Shown: positions 1 to 6,662 of the stretch, piece by piece
How positions within the stretch are numbered: the first letter of the stretch is position 1
Layout of the letters: every line of letters begins with the position of its first letter
DNA from: JAZKFP01 sp040386355
GTDB lineage: Bacteria; Pseudomonadota; Gammaproteobacteria; Pseudomonadales; UBA6940
Assembly (NCBI GenBank): GCA_040386355.1
Contig: JAZKFP010000085.1
Span: forward strand, 1-6,840
DNA length: 6,840 bases
Reading direction: 5' to 3'
Notes under the pieces: model-generated
What the model saw: only the letters and a program-made list of their open reading frames with translations
What the model was told of the DNA's origin: nothing
Database searches by the model: none
Program-made: the position numbers and the translations under genes

Positions 1-399
1 TCATTAGAATACCAAGGTACTGCAAAATTAGGCTCTATCGGAAATGAGAATCTTACGTCTTCAAATTTCAATATGACGATTGATTTGCCGTCAGCTCAAT
101 GGGGTGGACAAGGAAATTTTGCTTCTTCCACTTATCAAGCAACGGTCACTGTTCCAGTAGGCTCTGGCAGTTTTACTCCAGTACTTAGTCAATTTTCGGC
201 TCCGAATGCGCAATTAAATATTTTAAATAGCATGACAAATTTAACTTCAACTGGCACTGCAAATTGGCAGGGACAAGTTGTAGGCCATCAAGGTGAAGGA
301 GTTATTGGTGGAATTACTGGGAGAGCATTACCAGGTGGAATTGGAGCGCCTGTTGATATCCAAACAGTGGTACAAGGAATACAAGTTATATCACCGTGA
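1..399 (+). CDS. C-terminal part of an unidentified beta-rich protein (5' end outside window)
   Basis: An open frame runs from the first base to a TGA at 397-399, giving at least 132 residues; the start lies before the window. An internal Met at 73 is not a convincing start because the frame is open and similar in composition upstream, and no ribosome binding site precedes it. The residues are rich in Gly, Thr, Ser, Asn and Gln with few charges and almost no Cys. Alternating hydrophobic/polar stretches such as QATVTVPV suggest beta-strands, and there are repeated aromatic-Gly spots (QWGGQGNF, NWQGQ) and a Gly-rich stretch near the end (GEGVIGGITGRALPGGIG). This composition is typical of surface or secreted beta-barrel or beta-sandwich domains, such as the C-terminal domains of large FecR-domain or transferrin-binding-protein-like proteins. 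That comparison is from memory and is weak. No signal peptide or catalytic motif can be judged from a fragment. The reading frame is confident; the function is unknown. Confidence 0.75.
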   Translation, partial: SLEYQGTAKLGSIGNENLTSSNFNMTIDLPSAQWGGQGNFASSTYQATVTVPVGSGSFTPVLSQFSAPNAQLNILNSMTNLTSTGTANWQGQVVGHQGEGVIGGITGRALPGGIGAPVDIQTVVQGIQVISP

Positions 400-594
400 T
401 TTCAAAGTTGCTCACAATCTTTGTGAAAAAATTATGACAGTTGAGTGAATCTTTAGCTTTTTTAAAAATATCGCTTATTTTAAAGGGTCAAAATAATAAG
501 TATTTGATTTTTAAGGACTTTTTTTATTGATGCTTTTTTAGCCAATTTAACTTAAACCACCACAGGTAGAAGATCTAAGACACTTTTTAGAATC

Positions 595-644
595 TTTTCC
601 ACAAAGTTATCCACAAAAAATGTGAGTAACTTTTTTGTGAATTT
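595..644. promoter_or_regulatory. Cluster of DnaA-box-like 9-mers
   Basis: A perfect consensus DnaA box TTATCCACA lies at 607-615. Around it are TTTTCCACA at 595-603 (8 of 9), TGTGAGTAA at 621-629 (8 of 9, opposite strand) and TGTGAATTT at 636-644 (7 of 9, opposite strand). The two central copies face each other across five A residues. They form an imperfect dyad, 603-615 against 621-633, with 11 of 13 Watson-Crick pairs, one wobble and one mismatch, followed by T residues. DnaA binding to TTATNCACA is established for bacteria. Binding at this locus, and any role in origin function, regulation or DnaA titration, is inference. The dyad could alternatively be a weak terminator of the upstream gene. 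Confidence 0.45.
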
Positions 645-744
645 CCAGAAAAACGGCTCAGCTTTTACCCAAAGTTGCAATCGCATTATTTTGATTTTTT
701 TCATCTTTTTCATCTCTTTTTTGATTGACATTTTTCCAGCGTAC

Positions 745-765
745 TACCACACAAATCCTGTGGTA
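745..765. promoter_or_regulatory. Operator-like inverted repeat upstream of fadH
   Basis: TACCACA (745-751) and TGTGGTA (759-765) are perfect reverse complements separated by 7 bp, which makes a 21-bp dyad ending 49 bp before the fadH start. The size and symmetry fit a dimeric repressor site, for example of TetR or GntR type. It does not match the E. coli FadR or FabR operator consensus as I remember them. Its right arm overlaps the possible extended -10 at 761-769, a placement suited to repression. The regulator is unknown. Confidence 0.5.
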
Positions 766-769
766 TTCT
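761..769 (+). promoter_or_regulatory. Possible extended -10 promoter for fadH
   Basis: TGGTATTCT fits the extended -10 pattern TGnTATNNT and lies 45 bp before the fadH ATG. No good -35 hexamer stands 16-18 bp upstream (GTACTA at 741-746). A perfect TTGACA at 725-730 is too far away (33 bp spacer) to pair with it. In such AT-rich DNA chance matches are common, so this is tentative. Confidence 0.3.
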
Positions 770-801
770 CAGCCGCCAATTATTCTAAAAATTTTTTATT
801 T

Positions 802-808
802 GAAGAGG
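802..808 (+). promoter_or_regulatory. Ribosome binding site of fadH
   Basis: GAAGAGG sits 6 nt before the ATG at 815. This is a good match to the anti-Shine-Dalgarno sequence at suitable spacing. It supports 815 as the start, which also matches the expected N-terminus of the family. Confidence 0.75.
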
Positions 809-814
809 TTTTAA

Positions 815-2848
815 ATGAACGCTTCTTATCCGCACTTACTTGCACCGATAACATTAGGTTCTGTGGAATTACGTACACGCGTCATTATGGGATCGATGCA
901 CACGGGTTTAGAAGAACAGCCGCAAGGATTTGAACGCTTAGCAGAATTTTATCGTTTACGCGCAAAACATGATGTCGGTTTAATTGTCACTGGAGGCATT
1001 GCACCGAATGCTGAAGGCGCTGTAATTATGGGCGCTGCTAAATTAACGACTGAAAAAGAAATCGAGCATCATCGACAACTTACAGATGCAGTTCATCAAG
1101 AGGGTGGAAAAATTTGCATGCAAATATTGCATGCGGGTCGTTATGCCTACAATCCAAAATGCGTTGCACCGTCTGCTATTCAATCTCCCATAACACCGTT
1201 TAAACCACGTGAATTAAGTGCAGAAGATGTTGAACAAACTATCGCTGATTTTATTCATTGCGCACAATGTGCACATCAAGCTGGATACGACGGCGTAGAA
1301 ATTATGGGTTCGGAAGGCTATTTAATTAATCAATTTTTAGCGCAACGCACCAATCAACGCCAAGATGAATGGGGCGGAGATCTAGAACGTAGAATGCGTT
1401 TTCCCTTGCGTATTGTTGAAGGTATTCGTGCAGCATTTCCAAAAGATTTTATTATTTTATTTCGTATTTCTATGTTGGATTTAGTGGAAGGCGGATCAAC
1501 GCTTGAAGAAATTTTAGAATTTGCAAAACATTTAGAAAAAGCAGGTATTGATGCGTTTAATACCGGAATTGGTTGGCATGAGGCGCGTATTCCAACTATT
1601 GCTACGTTAGTTCCGCGCGCAGCATTCACCTGGGCCAGTGCAACTTTAAAAAAATCAGTTTCATTACCGGTAATTGCATGTAATCGAATTAATACACCAG
1701 AAGTTGCAGAATCAGTACTTGCAAATGGAGACGCCGACTTAGTTTCGATGGCGCGTCCATTTTTAGCCGATCCAGAATTTGTTACTAAAGCTGCAAATGA
1801 TAAAGCAGATTTTATTAATACCTGTATTGCCTGTAATCAAGCCTGTTTAGATCATACCTTCAGTGGAAAATTAGCATCGTGTTTGGTTAATCCAATTGCG
1901 GGCCGTGAAACCGAAGTAATTGTTAAACTTACTGATCACATTAAACGAGTTGCTGTTATTGGAGCAGGTCCTGCTGGAATGGCGTGCGCTGTAACCGCTG
2001 CACAATGTGGACATGATGTGGTTTTATTTGAGCGCCATACGGAAATTGGCGGTCAGTTTAATTTAGCAAAACAAATTCCGGGTAAAGAAGAATTCTATGA
2101 AACGCTGCGTTATTTTCAACATCAATTAAACGAATTAAGCGTTGATGTTCGTTTGAAAACTGAAGCACACAGCGATGCATTAATTCAAGAAGGTTTTGAT
2201 CATGTCGTTATTGCAACCGGAGTTTTACCACGCATTCCGCCTATTACCGGTATTGATCATCCAAAAGTTTTGGGGTACATCGATGTATTAAAAGGCGCGG
2301 CGGTTGGTAAATCTGTTGCAGTAATTGGTGCCGGCGGAATTGGTTTTGATGTCTCTGAATTTTTAACACACGACGCAAAACATCAAGGTCCAGACTTAAA
2401 TGAATTTTTAGCAGAGTGGGGGATTGATCCTTCTTTGAAAAATCGTGGAGGATTAACGGACTCTGCAGAAGATTCGTTAAGTTCTGCGCGAGAAGTTTTT
2501 TTACTGCAACGAAAAACCACAAAACTTGGGCAAGATTTAGGAAAAACCACCGGTTGGATTCATCGTACCCAATTAAAACGACGTGGTGTAAACATGTTAA
2601 ATGGCGTCAATTATTTAAAAATAGATGATGAAGGTTTGCATATTGAAGTTAATGATCAAACGCATTGTTTAGCAGTAGATAATGTTGTGTTGTGTGCCGG
2701 TCAAGAATCTAATCGAACACTGTGGCATTCACTAAGTGAAAATGCACCTAATTTAAAATTGCATCGTATTGGCGGCGCTGAAATGGCTGGCGAATTAGAC
2801 GCTAAACGCGCGATTAAGGAAGGCGTGGAATTGGCGGTTTCGTTTTAA
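815..2848 (+). CDS. fadH: NADPH-dependent 2,4-dienoyl-CoA reductase (FadH)
   Basis: The 677-residue product (E. coli FadH is about 672) should reduce 2,4-dienoyl-CoA to enoyl-CoA with NADPH, letting polyunsaturated fatty acids enter beta-oxidation in the cytoplasm. Residues 1-330 form the old-yellow-enzyme TIM barrel that binds FMN, with Tyr169 (GSEGYL) and His255 (GWHEARIPTI) matching the E. coli catalytic Tyr166 and His252. Cys337, Cys340, Cys344 and Cys356 form the 4Fe-4S cluster motif C-x2-C-x3-C-x11-C. An FAD-binding Rossmann motif VIGAGPAG is at 381-388, and a second dinucleotide motif VIGAGGIG at 503-510 serves NADPH. The later stretches LGKTTGWIHRT and DNVVLCAGQE are highly characteristic of FadH rather than of trimethylamine dehydrogenase or other OYE relatives. 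All domains and key residues are intact. It stands alone, convergent with rne, with no other beta-oxidation genes in the window. The start is set by the ribosome binding site at 802-808. Confidence 0.96.
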   Translation: MNASYPHLLAPITLGSVELRTRVIMGSMHTGLEEQPQGFERLAEFYRLRAKHDVGLIVTGGIAPNAEGAVIMGAAKLTTEKEIEHHRQLTDAVHQEGGKICMQILHAGRYAYNPKCVAPSAIQSPITPFKPRELSAEDVEQTIADFIHCAQCAHQAGYDGVEIMGSEGYLINQFLAQRTNQRQDEWGGDLERRMRFPLRIVEGIRAAFPKDFIILFRISMLDLVEGGSTLEEILEFAKHLEKAGIDAFNTGIGWHEARIPTIATLVPRAAFTWASATLKKSVSLPVIACNRINTPEVAESVLANGDADLVSMARPFLADPEFVTKAANDKADFINTCIACNQACLDHTFSGKLASCLVNPIAGRETEVIVKLTDHIKRVAVIGAGPAGMACAVTAAQCGHDVVLFERHTEIGGQFNLAKQIPGKEEFYETLRYFQHQLNELSVDVRLKTEAHSDALIQEGFDHVVIATGVLPRIPPITGIDHPKVLGYIDVLKGAAVGKSVAVIGAGGIGFDVSEFLTHDAKHQGPDLNEFLAEWGIDPSLKNRGGLTDSAEDSLSSAREVFLLQRKTTKLGQDLGKTTGWIHRTQLKRRGVNMLNGVNYLKIDDEGLHIEVNDQTHCLAVDNVVLCAGQESNRTLWHSLSENAPNLKLHRIGGAEMAGELDAKRAIKEGVELAVSF

Positions 2849-2924
2849 AAAATTAATGTTTAATAAATCCGCACATGTATTATCGTACCCAAATTATACA
2901 TAGCCCCATACCTTTAACGAGTAA

Positions 2925-2951
2925 TGTAGGGGCGAAACATTTTTCGCCCGT
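2925..2951 (+). repeat. Left 27-bp inverted repeat of the MITE-like element
   Basis: This is a perfect reverse complement of 3064-3090. Internally it folds with stem 2930-2937 against 2942-2949 and a 4-nt loop CATT. Complementarity to the other copy stops abruptly at both ends (A2924 versus C3091 outside; T2952 versus C3063 inside), which defines the repeat. Confidence 0.9.
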
Positions 2952-2954
2952 TTT
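2930..2954 (+). terminator. Possible terminator of fadH formed by the left MITE hairpin
   Basis: The GC-rich 8-bp stem GGGCGAAA/TTTCGCCC with a 4-nt loop is followed after one base by TTTT at 2951-2954. It lies 82 bp past the fadH stop, and nothing closer to the gene looks like a terminator. The T run is short, so read-through to the strong hairpin at 3203-3236 is likely. Recruitment of the mobile element as a terminator is inference. Confidence 0.4.
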
Positions 2955-3063
2955 AAAAGCTGCCTATTTTCAATTAAAGGTTAGAAAATTGTTTCAGGAA
3001 AACCCATCTGCATTTGGTGTACCTGTCAAGTATATTTTTGAATCAAAGCGAGGGGCAACGAAC

Positions 3064-3090
3064 ACGGGCGAAAAATGTTTCGCCCCTACA
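3064..3090 (-). repeat. Right 27-bp inverted repeat of the MITE-like element
   Basis: This is a perfect reverse complement of 2925-2951. It folds internally with stem 3066-3073 against 3078-3085 and loop AATG. The outer end reads CCCCTACA before the flank CACTAACT. Confidence 0.9.
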
Positions 3091-3202
3091 CACTAACTAT
3101 CACCTGTTGATATATGAATTATGTCTAAATTTATTTGCTACGCGGTTTTATACTATCGCGTATATATAAATATCTATCGACGACACGCCCAAAATTCCAA
3201 TA

Positions 3203-3236
3203 AAAAAAGGACGCTTGTTTTGGCAAGCGTCCTTTT
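3203..3236. terminator. Strong bidirectional intrinsic terminator between fadH and rne
   Basis: A perfect 14-bp stem (3203-3216 against 3223-3236) with a 9-bp GC-containing core GGACGCTTG/CAAGCGTCC and a 6-nt loop is flanked by A residues on the left and T residues on the right. It therefore gives a hairpin plus U tract on either strand. It begins 25 bp past the rne stop, so it most likely ends rne transcription. It would also stop transcription from fadH entering rne antisense. Confidence 0.9.
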
Positions 3237-3261
3237 TATTTAGCAACTAATACTTAATTTT

Positions 3262-6255
3262 CTAATCTTGAAAATCCGATCGTGCCTCGATAGTTCCAAG
3301 TTTATTTGAACTAGTTTGCGTAGTTTGCCGACGTTTAATTTCTCGAGGATCATTAGGTGCTCGAGTTTTTATTGCAGGTGGTTGTTTACGGCTGCTGACT
3401 TCTTCTGGTTTTTTCTCATAAAACTCTACTGTAAATCCAGGTGCACGCGATGCTTCTGGAGTAGGAGCTTCTACTTTCGTAGAAGTTGACTCTGAAGAAC
3501 TCGCAGTCGCATGTGTCGCCGGGATTATTGGAGCTTTATCTGCAAAAACATTTTCTGATACAGGTTTTTCCACCGGTGTTTTATTATGAGCTTTTGCAGA
3601 CCGATGATGTGAATTTCTTTCTGAATTTTTTTCAGAATTGAATTTAGGACGCGGAGGTTTAGCCACTACAAAATCTGTTTCTTCAGACACCGCTTTAACT
3701 AAACTTTCCCATGCATCAATCTGAACGTCATTTTGTTTTGGCGTCTCAATTTCACTAAATGCATCTGCAATGAATGGATGATCCACATCGCTAATAGATA
3801 CATTTTTCTCGTAGCGATCAAATGCAATTTTTGATGCTGAATCGACCGGTTTAAATTCAGGAACCGCTGTAAAAGAGTCATTTATTTCAATGCCCGGTAA
3901 AGATTCTGTATTTATTGACTCCAATACTTTTTCTTCCTTAATCGGAGAGATTGTCTTATACGGCTGAGCAGTAAAAGATTCAGCGGAAAATCCTGAAACC
4001 GAAGCATCAGTATTATTATCACGTCGATAATTGTTTGTACGCGGTTCTCGTTTACTGTCTTGGTTGTGATTGGTTTGATTGAGGGCCTGCTGTGAACGAT
4101 CTCGATTTGGTCGTTGTCCTGCCGCATGTTGAGGTCGTTGTTGCGTAGGTTTACGCGGTTCTTTTTCAACCACGATTGGAGTATCAACTGAAATAAATGC
4201 TGCTTCATGAGCAGGTATAGCGGTTGTATCGATTGGATTTTCTAATCCGTCAGTGCGGGGTGAACCCGGTCGCCTTGTCTGAGGTTGAGGACGACGTCGA
4301 CGGTTATTAGAACGTCGTGGAGTTCGACGATCTTCATCTGTTGCTGTGGCATTAAATCCATCTCGTTCTTCACCAAGATCATCTGCAATAACGGGTGGAA
4401 TTCGTTTATCAGTAGCAACAAGATCCTGCGCTGGGCCACGACGACGGCTATCGTGTCCGGGACGAGATTCATTTGAACGTGTATTCGTATCGGATTTTTT
4501 TGGAGCCGATTTAGAATGCGAGTTCTGTGCACGTTTTTGAGTACCTGAACGCGTATTCGAAGTTTCCTCAGACCGAAATAAAGAGCCAATCCAATGCGTG
4601 AATTTCTCAAGCGCTGTACTATCGCGTCGATTAATGGGTGGCGGTAAATCTGGCTGCATCATTTTTACAGCTGGATCTTCAGATATCACTCGAGTTGATG
4701 GATCGTATACATTCGTACGTTGTGCAGAATTATTTACTAAGTCATAGCTGTTAGGGGCCGTGACAGGTGCAACGGTTTGATCCGTACGAATACGTGTTAA
4801 TTCGTAATTAGGTGATTCCAAATGTGGATTTGGAATTAATACAATTCGCGTATTGGTTTTCTGCTCAATCTTCGCAATCGCACTGCGTTTTTCATTTAAA
4901 AGAAAAGTTGCAATGTTAAGCGGAGCTTGCAAGCGAATTTCGTCGGTTTGATCGCGAGCGGCTTCTTCTTCCATTACGCGCAAGATAGATAAAGATAATG
5001 AGCCAACATCGCGTACAGTACCTGTACCATTACAACGTGGGCAGGTTTTACCGCTGCTTTCTTCCAGTGAAGGTCGCAATCGTTGACGTGATAATTCCAG
5101 CAAACCAAATTTAGAAATTCGTCCAACTTGAACTCGTGCTCGATCTAATGCTAAAGCATCTTGAATTCTTCTCTCGACATCACGTTGATGACGGGGTGGA
5201 GTCATGTCGATAAAGTCGACAACGATTAAACCGCCAATGTCACGCAAGCGTAGCTGACGCGCGATTTCATCGGCTGCTTCTAAGTTGGTATTGAAAGCTG
5301 TTTCTTCAATGTCTGCGCCTTTGGTTGCGCGTGAAGAGTTGATATCGATCGATACTAATGCTTCGGTTGGATCAATAACAATCGAGCCGCCAGAAGGTAA
5401 TTTAACTTCGCGTTGAAATGCAGTTTCAATTTGTTTTTCAACTTGATAACGCGTGAATAATGGAACATCTTCTTGATACAGCTTTATCCGAGATTCAAAT
5501 TGCGGCATTACGTGACGTACAAAGGTAATAATTTCTTGATATACCGCGTCAGTATCCACAATAACTTCTGCGGTGTCTTGACGCAAATAATCGCGCATTG
5601 CACGAAAAACAATATTACTTTCCTTAAATAATAAAAATGGACCCGGACGTGATTGCGATGCAACCTGAATCGAGTACCATAACTTCATTAAATAATTTAA
5701 ATCCCATTGCAATTCTTCAGTGCTGCGTCCAACACCAGCGGTTCGAACAATCACGCCCATTTCATCGGGAATTTCTAAGCCATTCATGGCTTCTTTTAAT
5801 TCGCTGCGTTCATCACCTTCGATACGACGTGAAATACCGCCAGCTCTTGGGTTATTGGGCATTAAAACTAAATAACGGCCAGCCAAACTAATAAAAGTAG
5901 ATAACGCTGCGCCTTTATTGCCACGTTCTTCTTTGTCAATTTGTACGATGACTTCTTGATTTTCACGCAGTAATTCTTTAATCGACCAACGGCCTTCAAT
6001 TTCAGAAGGATCACGCGAAAAATATTCACGCGCAATTTCTTTTAATGGAAGAAAACCATGACGGCCTGCGCCATAATCAATAAATGCGGCTTCTAAACTC
6101 GGTTCGATCCGTGAAATAGTACCTTTATAAATGTTTGATTTCTTTTGTTCGCGACTGCGGGATTCAATATCCAAATCAAACAGTTTTCGATCTTCAACTA
6201 ATGCGATTCGAATTTCGTCATCGACATGTGTTGCGTTAATTAGCATTCTTTTCAT
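3262..6255 (-). CDS. rne: Ribonuclease E
   Basis: This is the essential endoribonuclease of mRNA decay and rRNA/tRNA processing and the scaffold of the RNA degradosome. The product has 997 residues (E. coli 1061) and begins MKRMLINATH, the family N-terminus. The S1 RNA-binding domain lies around residues 35-125, followed by the 5'-sensor region. The catalytic metal-binding Asp304 (SIDIN) and Asp347 (VVDFIDM) match E. coli D303 and D346. The zinc-link CPRC at 405-408 matches C404/C407, needed for tetramer formation. The catalytic half ends near residue 490. The rest is low-complexity and presumably disordered. A short amphipathic stretch ALEKFTHWIGSLF at 548-560 stands where the E. coli membrane-targeting helix lies. 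Arg-rich RNA-binding patches follow at about 603-606 and 643-667 (RRSNNRRRR), then acidic and Pro/Thr/Ser-rich segments. I cannot recognise the E. coli RhlB, enolase or PNPase docking motifs. The gene converges on fadH and ends at a strong terminator. Confidence 0.97.
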   Translation of the reverse strand: MKRMLINATHVDDEIRIALVEDRKLFDLDIESRSREQKKSNIYKGTISRIEPSLEAAFIDYGAGRHGFLPLKEIAREYFSRDPSEIEGRWSIKELLRENQEVIVQIDKEERGNKGAALSTFISLAGRYLVLMPNNPRAGGISRRIEGDERSELKEAMNGLEIPDEMGVIVRTAGVGRSTEELQWDLNYLMKLWYSIQVASQSRPGPFLLFKESNIVFRAMRDYLRQDTAEVIVDTDAVYQEIITFVRHVMPQFESRIKLYQEDVPLFTRYQVEKQIETAFQREVKLPSGGSIVIDPTEALVSIDINSSRATKGADIEETAFNTNLEAADEIARQLRLRDIGGLIVVDFIDMTPPRHQRDVERRIQDALALDRARVQVGRISKFGLLELSRQRLRPSLEESSGKTCPRCNGTGTVRDVGSLSLSILRVMEEEAARDQTDEIRLQAPLNIATFLLNEKRSAIAKIEQKTNTRIVLIPNPHLESPNYELTRIRTDQTVAPVTAPNSYDLVNNSAQRTNVYDPSTRVISEDPAVKMMQPDLPPPINRRDSTALEKFTHWIGSLFRSEETSNTRSGTQKRAQNSHSKSAPKKSDTNTRSNESRPGHDSRRRGPAQDLVATDKRIPPVIADDLGEERDGFNATATDEDRRTPRRSNNRRRRPQPQTRRPGSPRTDGLENPIDTTAIPAHEAAFISVDTPIVVEKEPRKPTQQRPQHAAGQRPNRDRSQQALNQTNHNQDSKREPRTNNYRRDNNTDASVSGFSAESFTAQPYKTISPIKEEKVLESINTESLPGIEINDSFTAVPEFKPVDSASKIAFDRYEKNVSISDVDHPFIADAFSEIETPKQNDVQIDAWESLVKAVSEETDFVVAKPPRPKFNSEKNSERNSHHRSAKAHNKTPVEKPVSENVFADKAPIIPATHATASSSESTSTKVEAPTPEASRAPGFTVEFYEKKPEEVSSRKQPPAIKTRAPNDPREIKRRQTTQTSSNKLGTIEARSDFQD

Positions 6256-6260
6256 AGTGG

Positions 6261-6264
6261 CCTT
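6261..6264 (-). promoter_or_regulatory. Ribosome binding site of rne
   Basis: On the minus strand AAGG stands 5 nt before the ATG at 6255-6253. It is a modest Shine-Dalgarno site. Together with the conserved MKRMLINAT N-terminus it favours this ATG over the in-frame TTG at 6297, which would add 14 residues absent from the E. coli protein. Confidence 0.55.
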
Positions 6265-6477
6265 GATCTCGCTTAATGTCAGCGATGCTGCGACCAATGA
6301 CCTTAAAGAAAACAGTTGGGGATTTAAGACAGGGGAGATATAAAAGTAAGGCTTAACATTATAGATTTTCTATCTTATATAGGATTTAAAATAATAATAT
6401 AAAAATCCGACACGCTAATACAAACATGTTTAATAGAAAAATCTTAAATGTATGAATTCAGATTAATAACATAAGAA

Positions 6478-6495
6478 ACTCGTTCAGTAACGAGT
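6478..6495. repeat. Inverted repeat, 7-bp arms, 4-nt loop
   Basis: ACTCGTT (6478-6484) and AACGAGT (6489-6495) pair perfectly around CAGT. Read on the minus strand, as in the rne leader, the hairpin is followed by TTCTTATG. It is a compact stable hairpin for this AT-rich region and could be a leader structure or a weak terminator/attenuator. Confidence 0.65.
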
Positions 6496-6537
6496 ATACA
6501 ATCTCATACTTATTTATCTGTAGCCTACTTGTTTATC

Positions 6538-6567
6538 TTAAGAATAATGAAATTTCATTATTCTTAA
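6538..6567. repeat. Perfect 30-bp palindrome without spacer
   Basis: TTAAGAATAATGAAA (6538-6552) is followed directly by its exact reverse complement (6553-6567). Symmetry stops at C6537/T6568. The very low GC content argues against a normal intrinsic terminator, although TTTAT follows on the plus strand. It could be a protein-binding site or a leader hairpin of the rne transcript. Confidence 0.85.
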
Positions 6568-6633
6568 TTTATACCTATTTCGAAAAATTTTACGCTTTGT
6601 TGTTAAAGAATCTCGATCGCAATTCACACAAAC

Positions 6634-6662
6634 TATTTTAAAACATTATTGGTTTTAAAATA
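6634..6662. repeat. Inverted repeat, 11-bp arms, 7-bp spacer
   Basis: TATTTTAAAAC (6634-6644) and GTTTTAAAATA (6652-6662) are perfect reverse complements around ATTATTG. Each arm contains TTTTAAAA, which is itself a palindrome. The result is a 29-bp dyad, either an operator-like site or an RNA stem in the rne leader. Confidence 0.75.

Larger units (their letters stand above)
400..814. other. Non-coding T-rich spacer before fadH
   Basis: This 415-bp stretch holds no convincing gene. It is very AT-rich with many T runs (for example around 456-540 and 685-735). It contains the DnaA-box-like cluster at 595-644, an operator-like inverted repeat at 745-765 and the fadH ribosome binding site. No GC-rich hairpin followed by a T run is seen directly after the stop at 399. 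A low-GC stem at 571-578/587-595 (one bulged base) followed by TTT, and the stem formed by the paired 9-mers at 603-633 followed by TTT, are the only terminator-like structures for the upstream gene, and both are weak. Confidence 0.7.
2925..3090. mobile_element. MITE/BIME-like element, 166 bp, non-coding
   Basis: The element is bounded by perfect 27-bp inverted repeats (2925-2951 and 3064-3090) that begin TGTAGGGGCGAAA. Each repeat is itself a hairpin with an 8-bp stem, GGGCGAAA/TTTCGCCC. The 112-bp interior encodes no transposase; an open frame across it is a by-product of the repeat sequence. The structure fits a non-autonomous miniature inverted-repeat element, or a pair of REP palindromes in inverted orientation as mobilised by REP-associated (RAYT) transposases. 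I recall similar GTAGGGGCG palindromes from many bacterial genomes, but cannot verify that here. No clear target-site duplication is visible in the flanks. It sits between two converging genes, a harmless landing place. Confidence 0.75.

Noticed and set aside
571..595. Low-GC bulged hairpin followed by TTT as terminator of the upstream gene
   Set aside because: The stem is short, AT-rich and bulged and lies about 170 bp past the stop; too weak to call as a feature.
725..730. Perfect TTGACA as -35 of fadH
   Set aside because: No -10-like hexamer stands 16-18 bp downstream (around 747-753 the sequence is CCACACA), so it does not form a promoter with anything visible.
622..933. 103-codon open frame starting with GTG and containing a hydrophobic Phe/Ile-rich segment
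   Set aside because: It has no ribosome binding site, its hydrophobic segment is simply T-rich spacer DNA read in frame, and it runs 119 bp into fadH in another frame.
2875..3096. 73-codon open frame between fadH and rne
   Set aside because: It lies almost wholly in the MITE-like element, its similar-looking ends (GAKHFSP and GEKCFAP) come from the inverted repeats, and it lacks a ribosome binding site.
3139..3162. TACGCG/CGCGTA inverted repeat with 12-bp spacer between the MITE and the terminator
   Set aside because: Arms of six bases in a short AT-rich spacer, with no gene start nearby to regulate; likely chance.
3912..4610. Overlapping open frames inside the 3' half of rne, on both strands
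   Set aside because: They are shadows of the compositionally biased low-complexity tail, with no start signals or recognisable domains.
6256..6297. In-frame TTG start for rne at 6297, adding 14 residues
   Set aside because: The added residues precede the conserved MKRMLINAT start of RNase E; ATG at 6255 has an AAGG at suitable spacing and matches the family.
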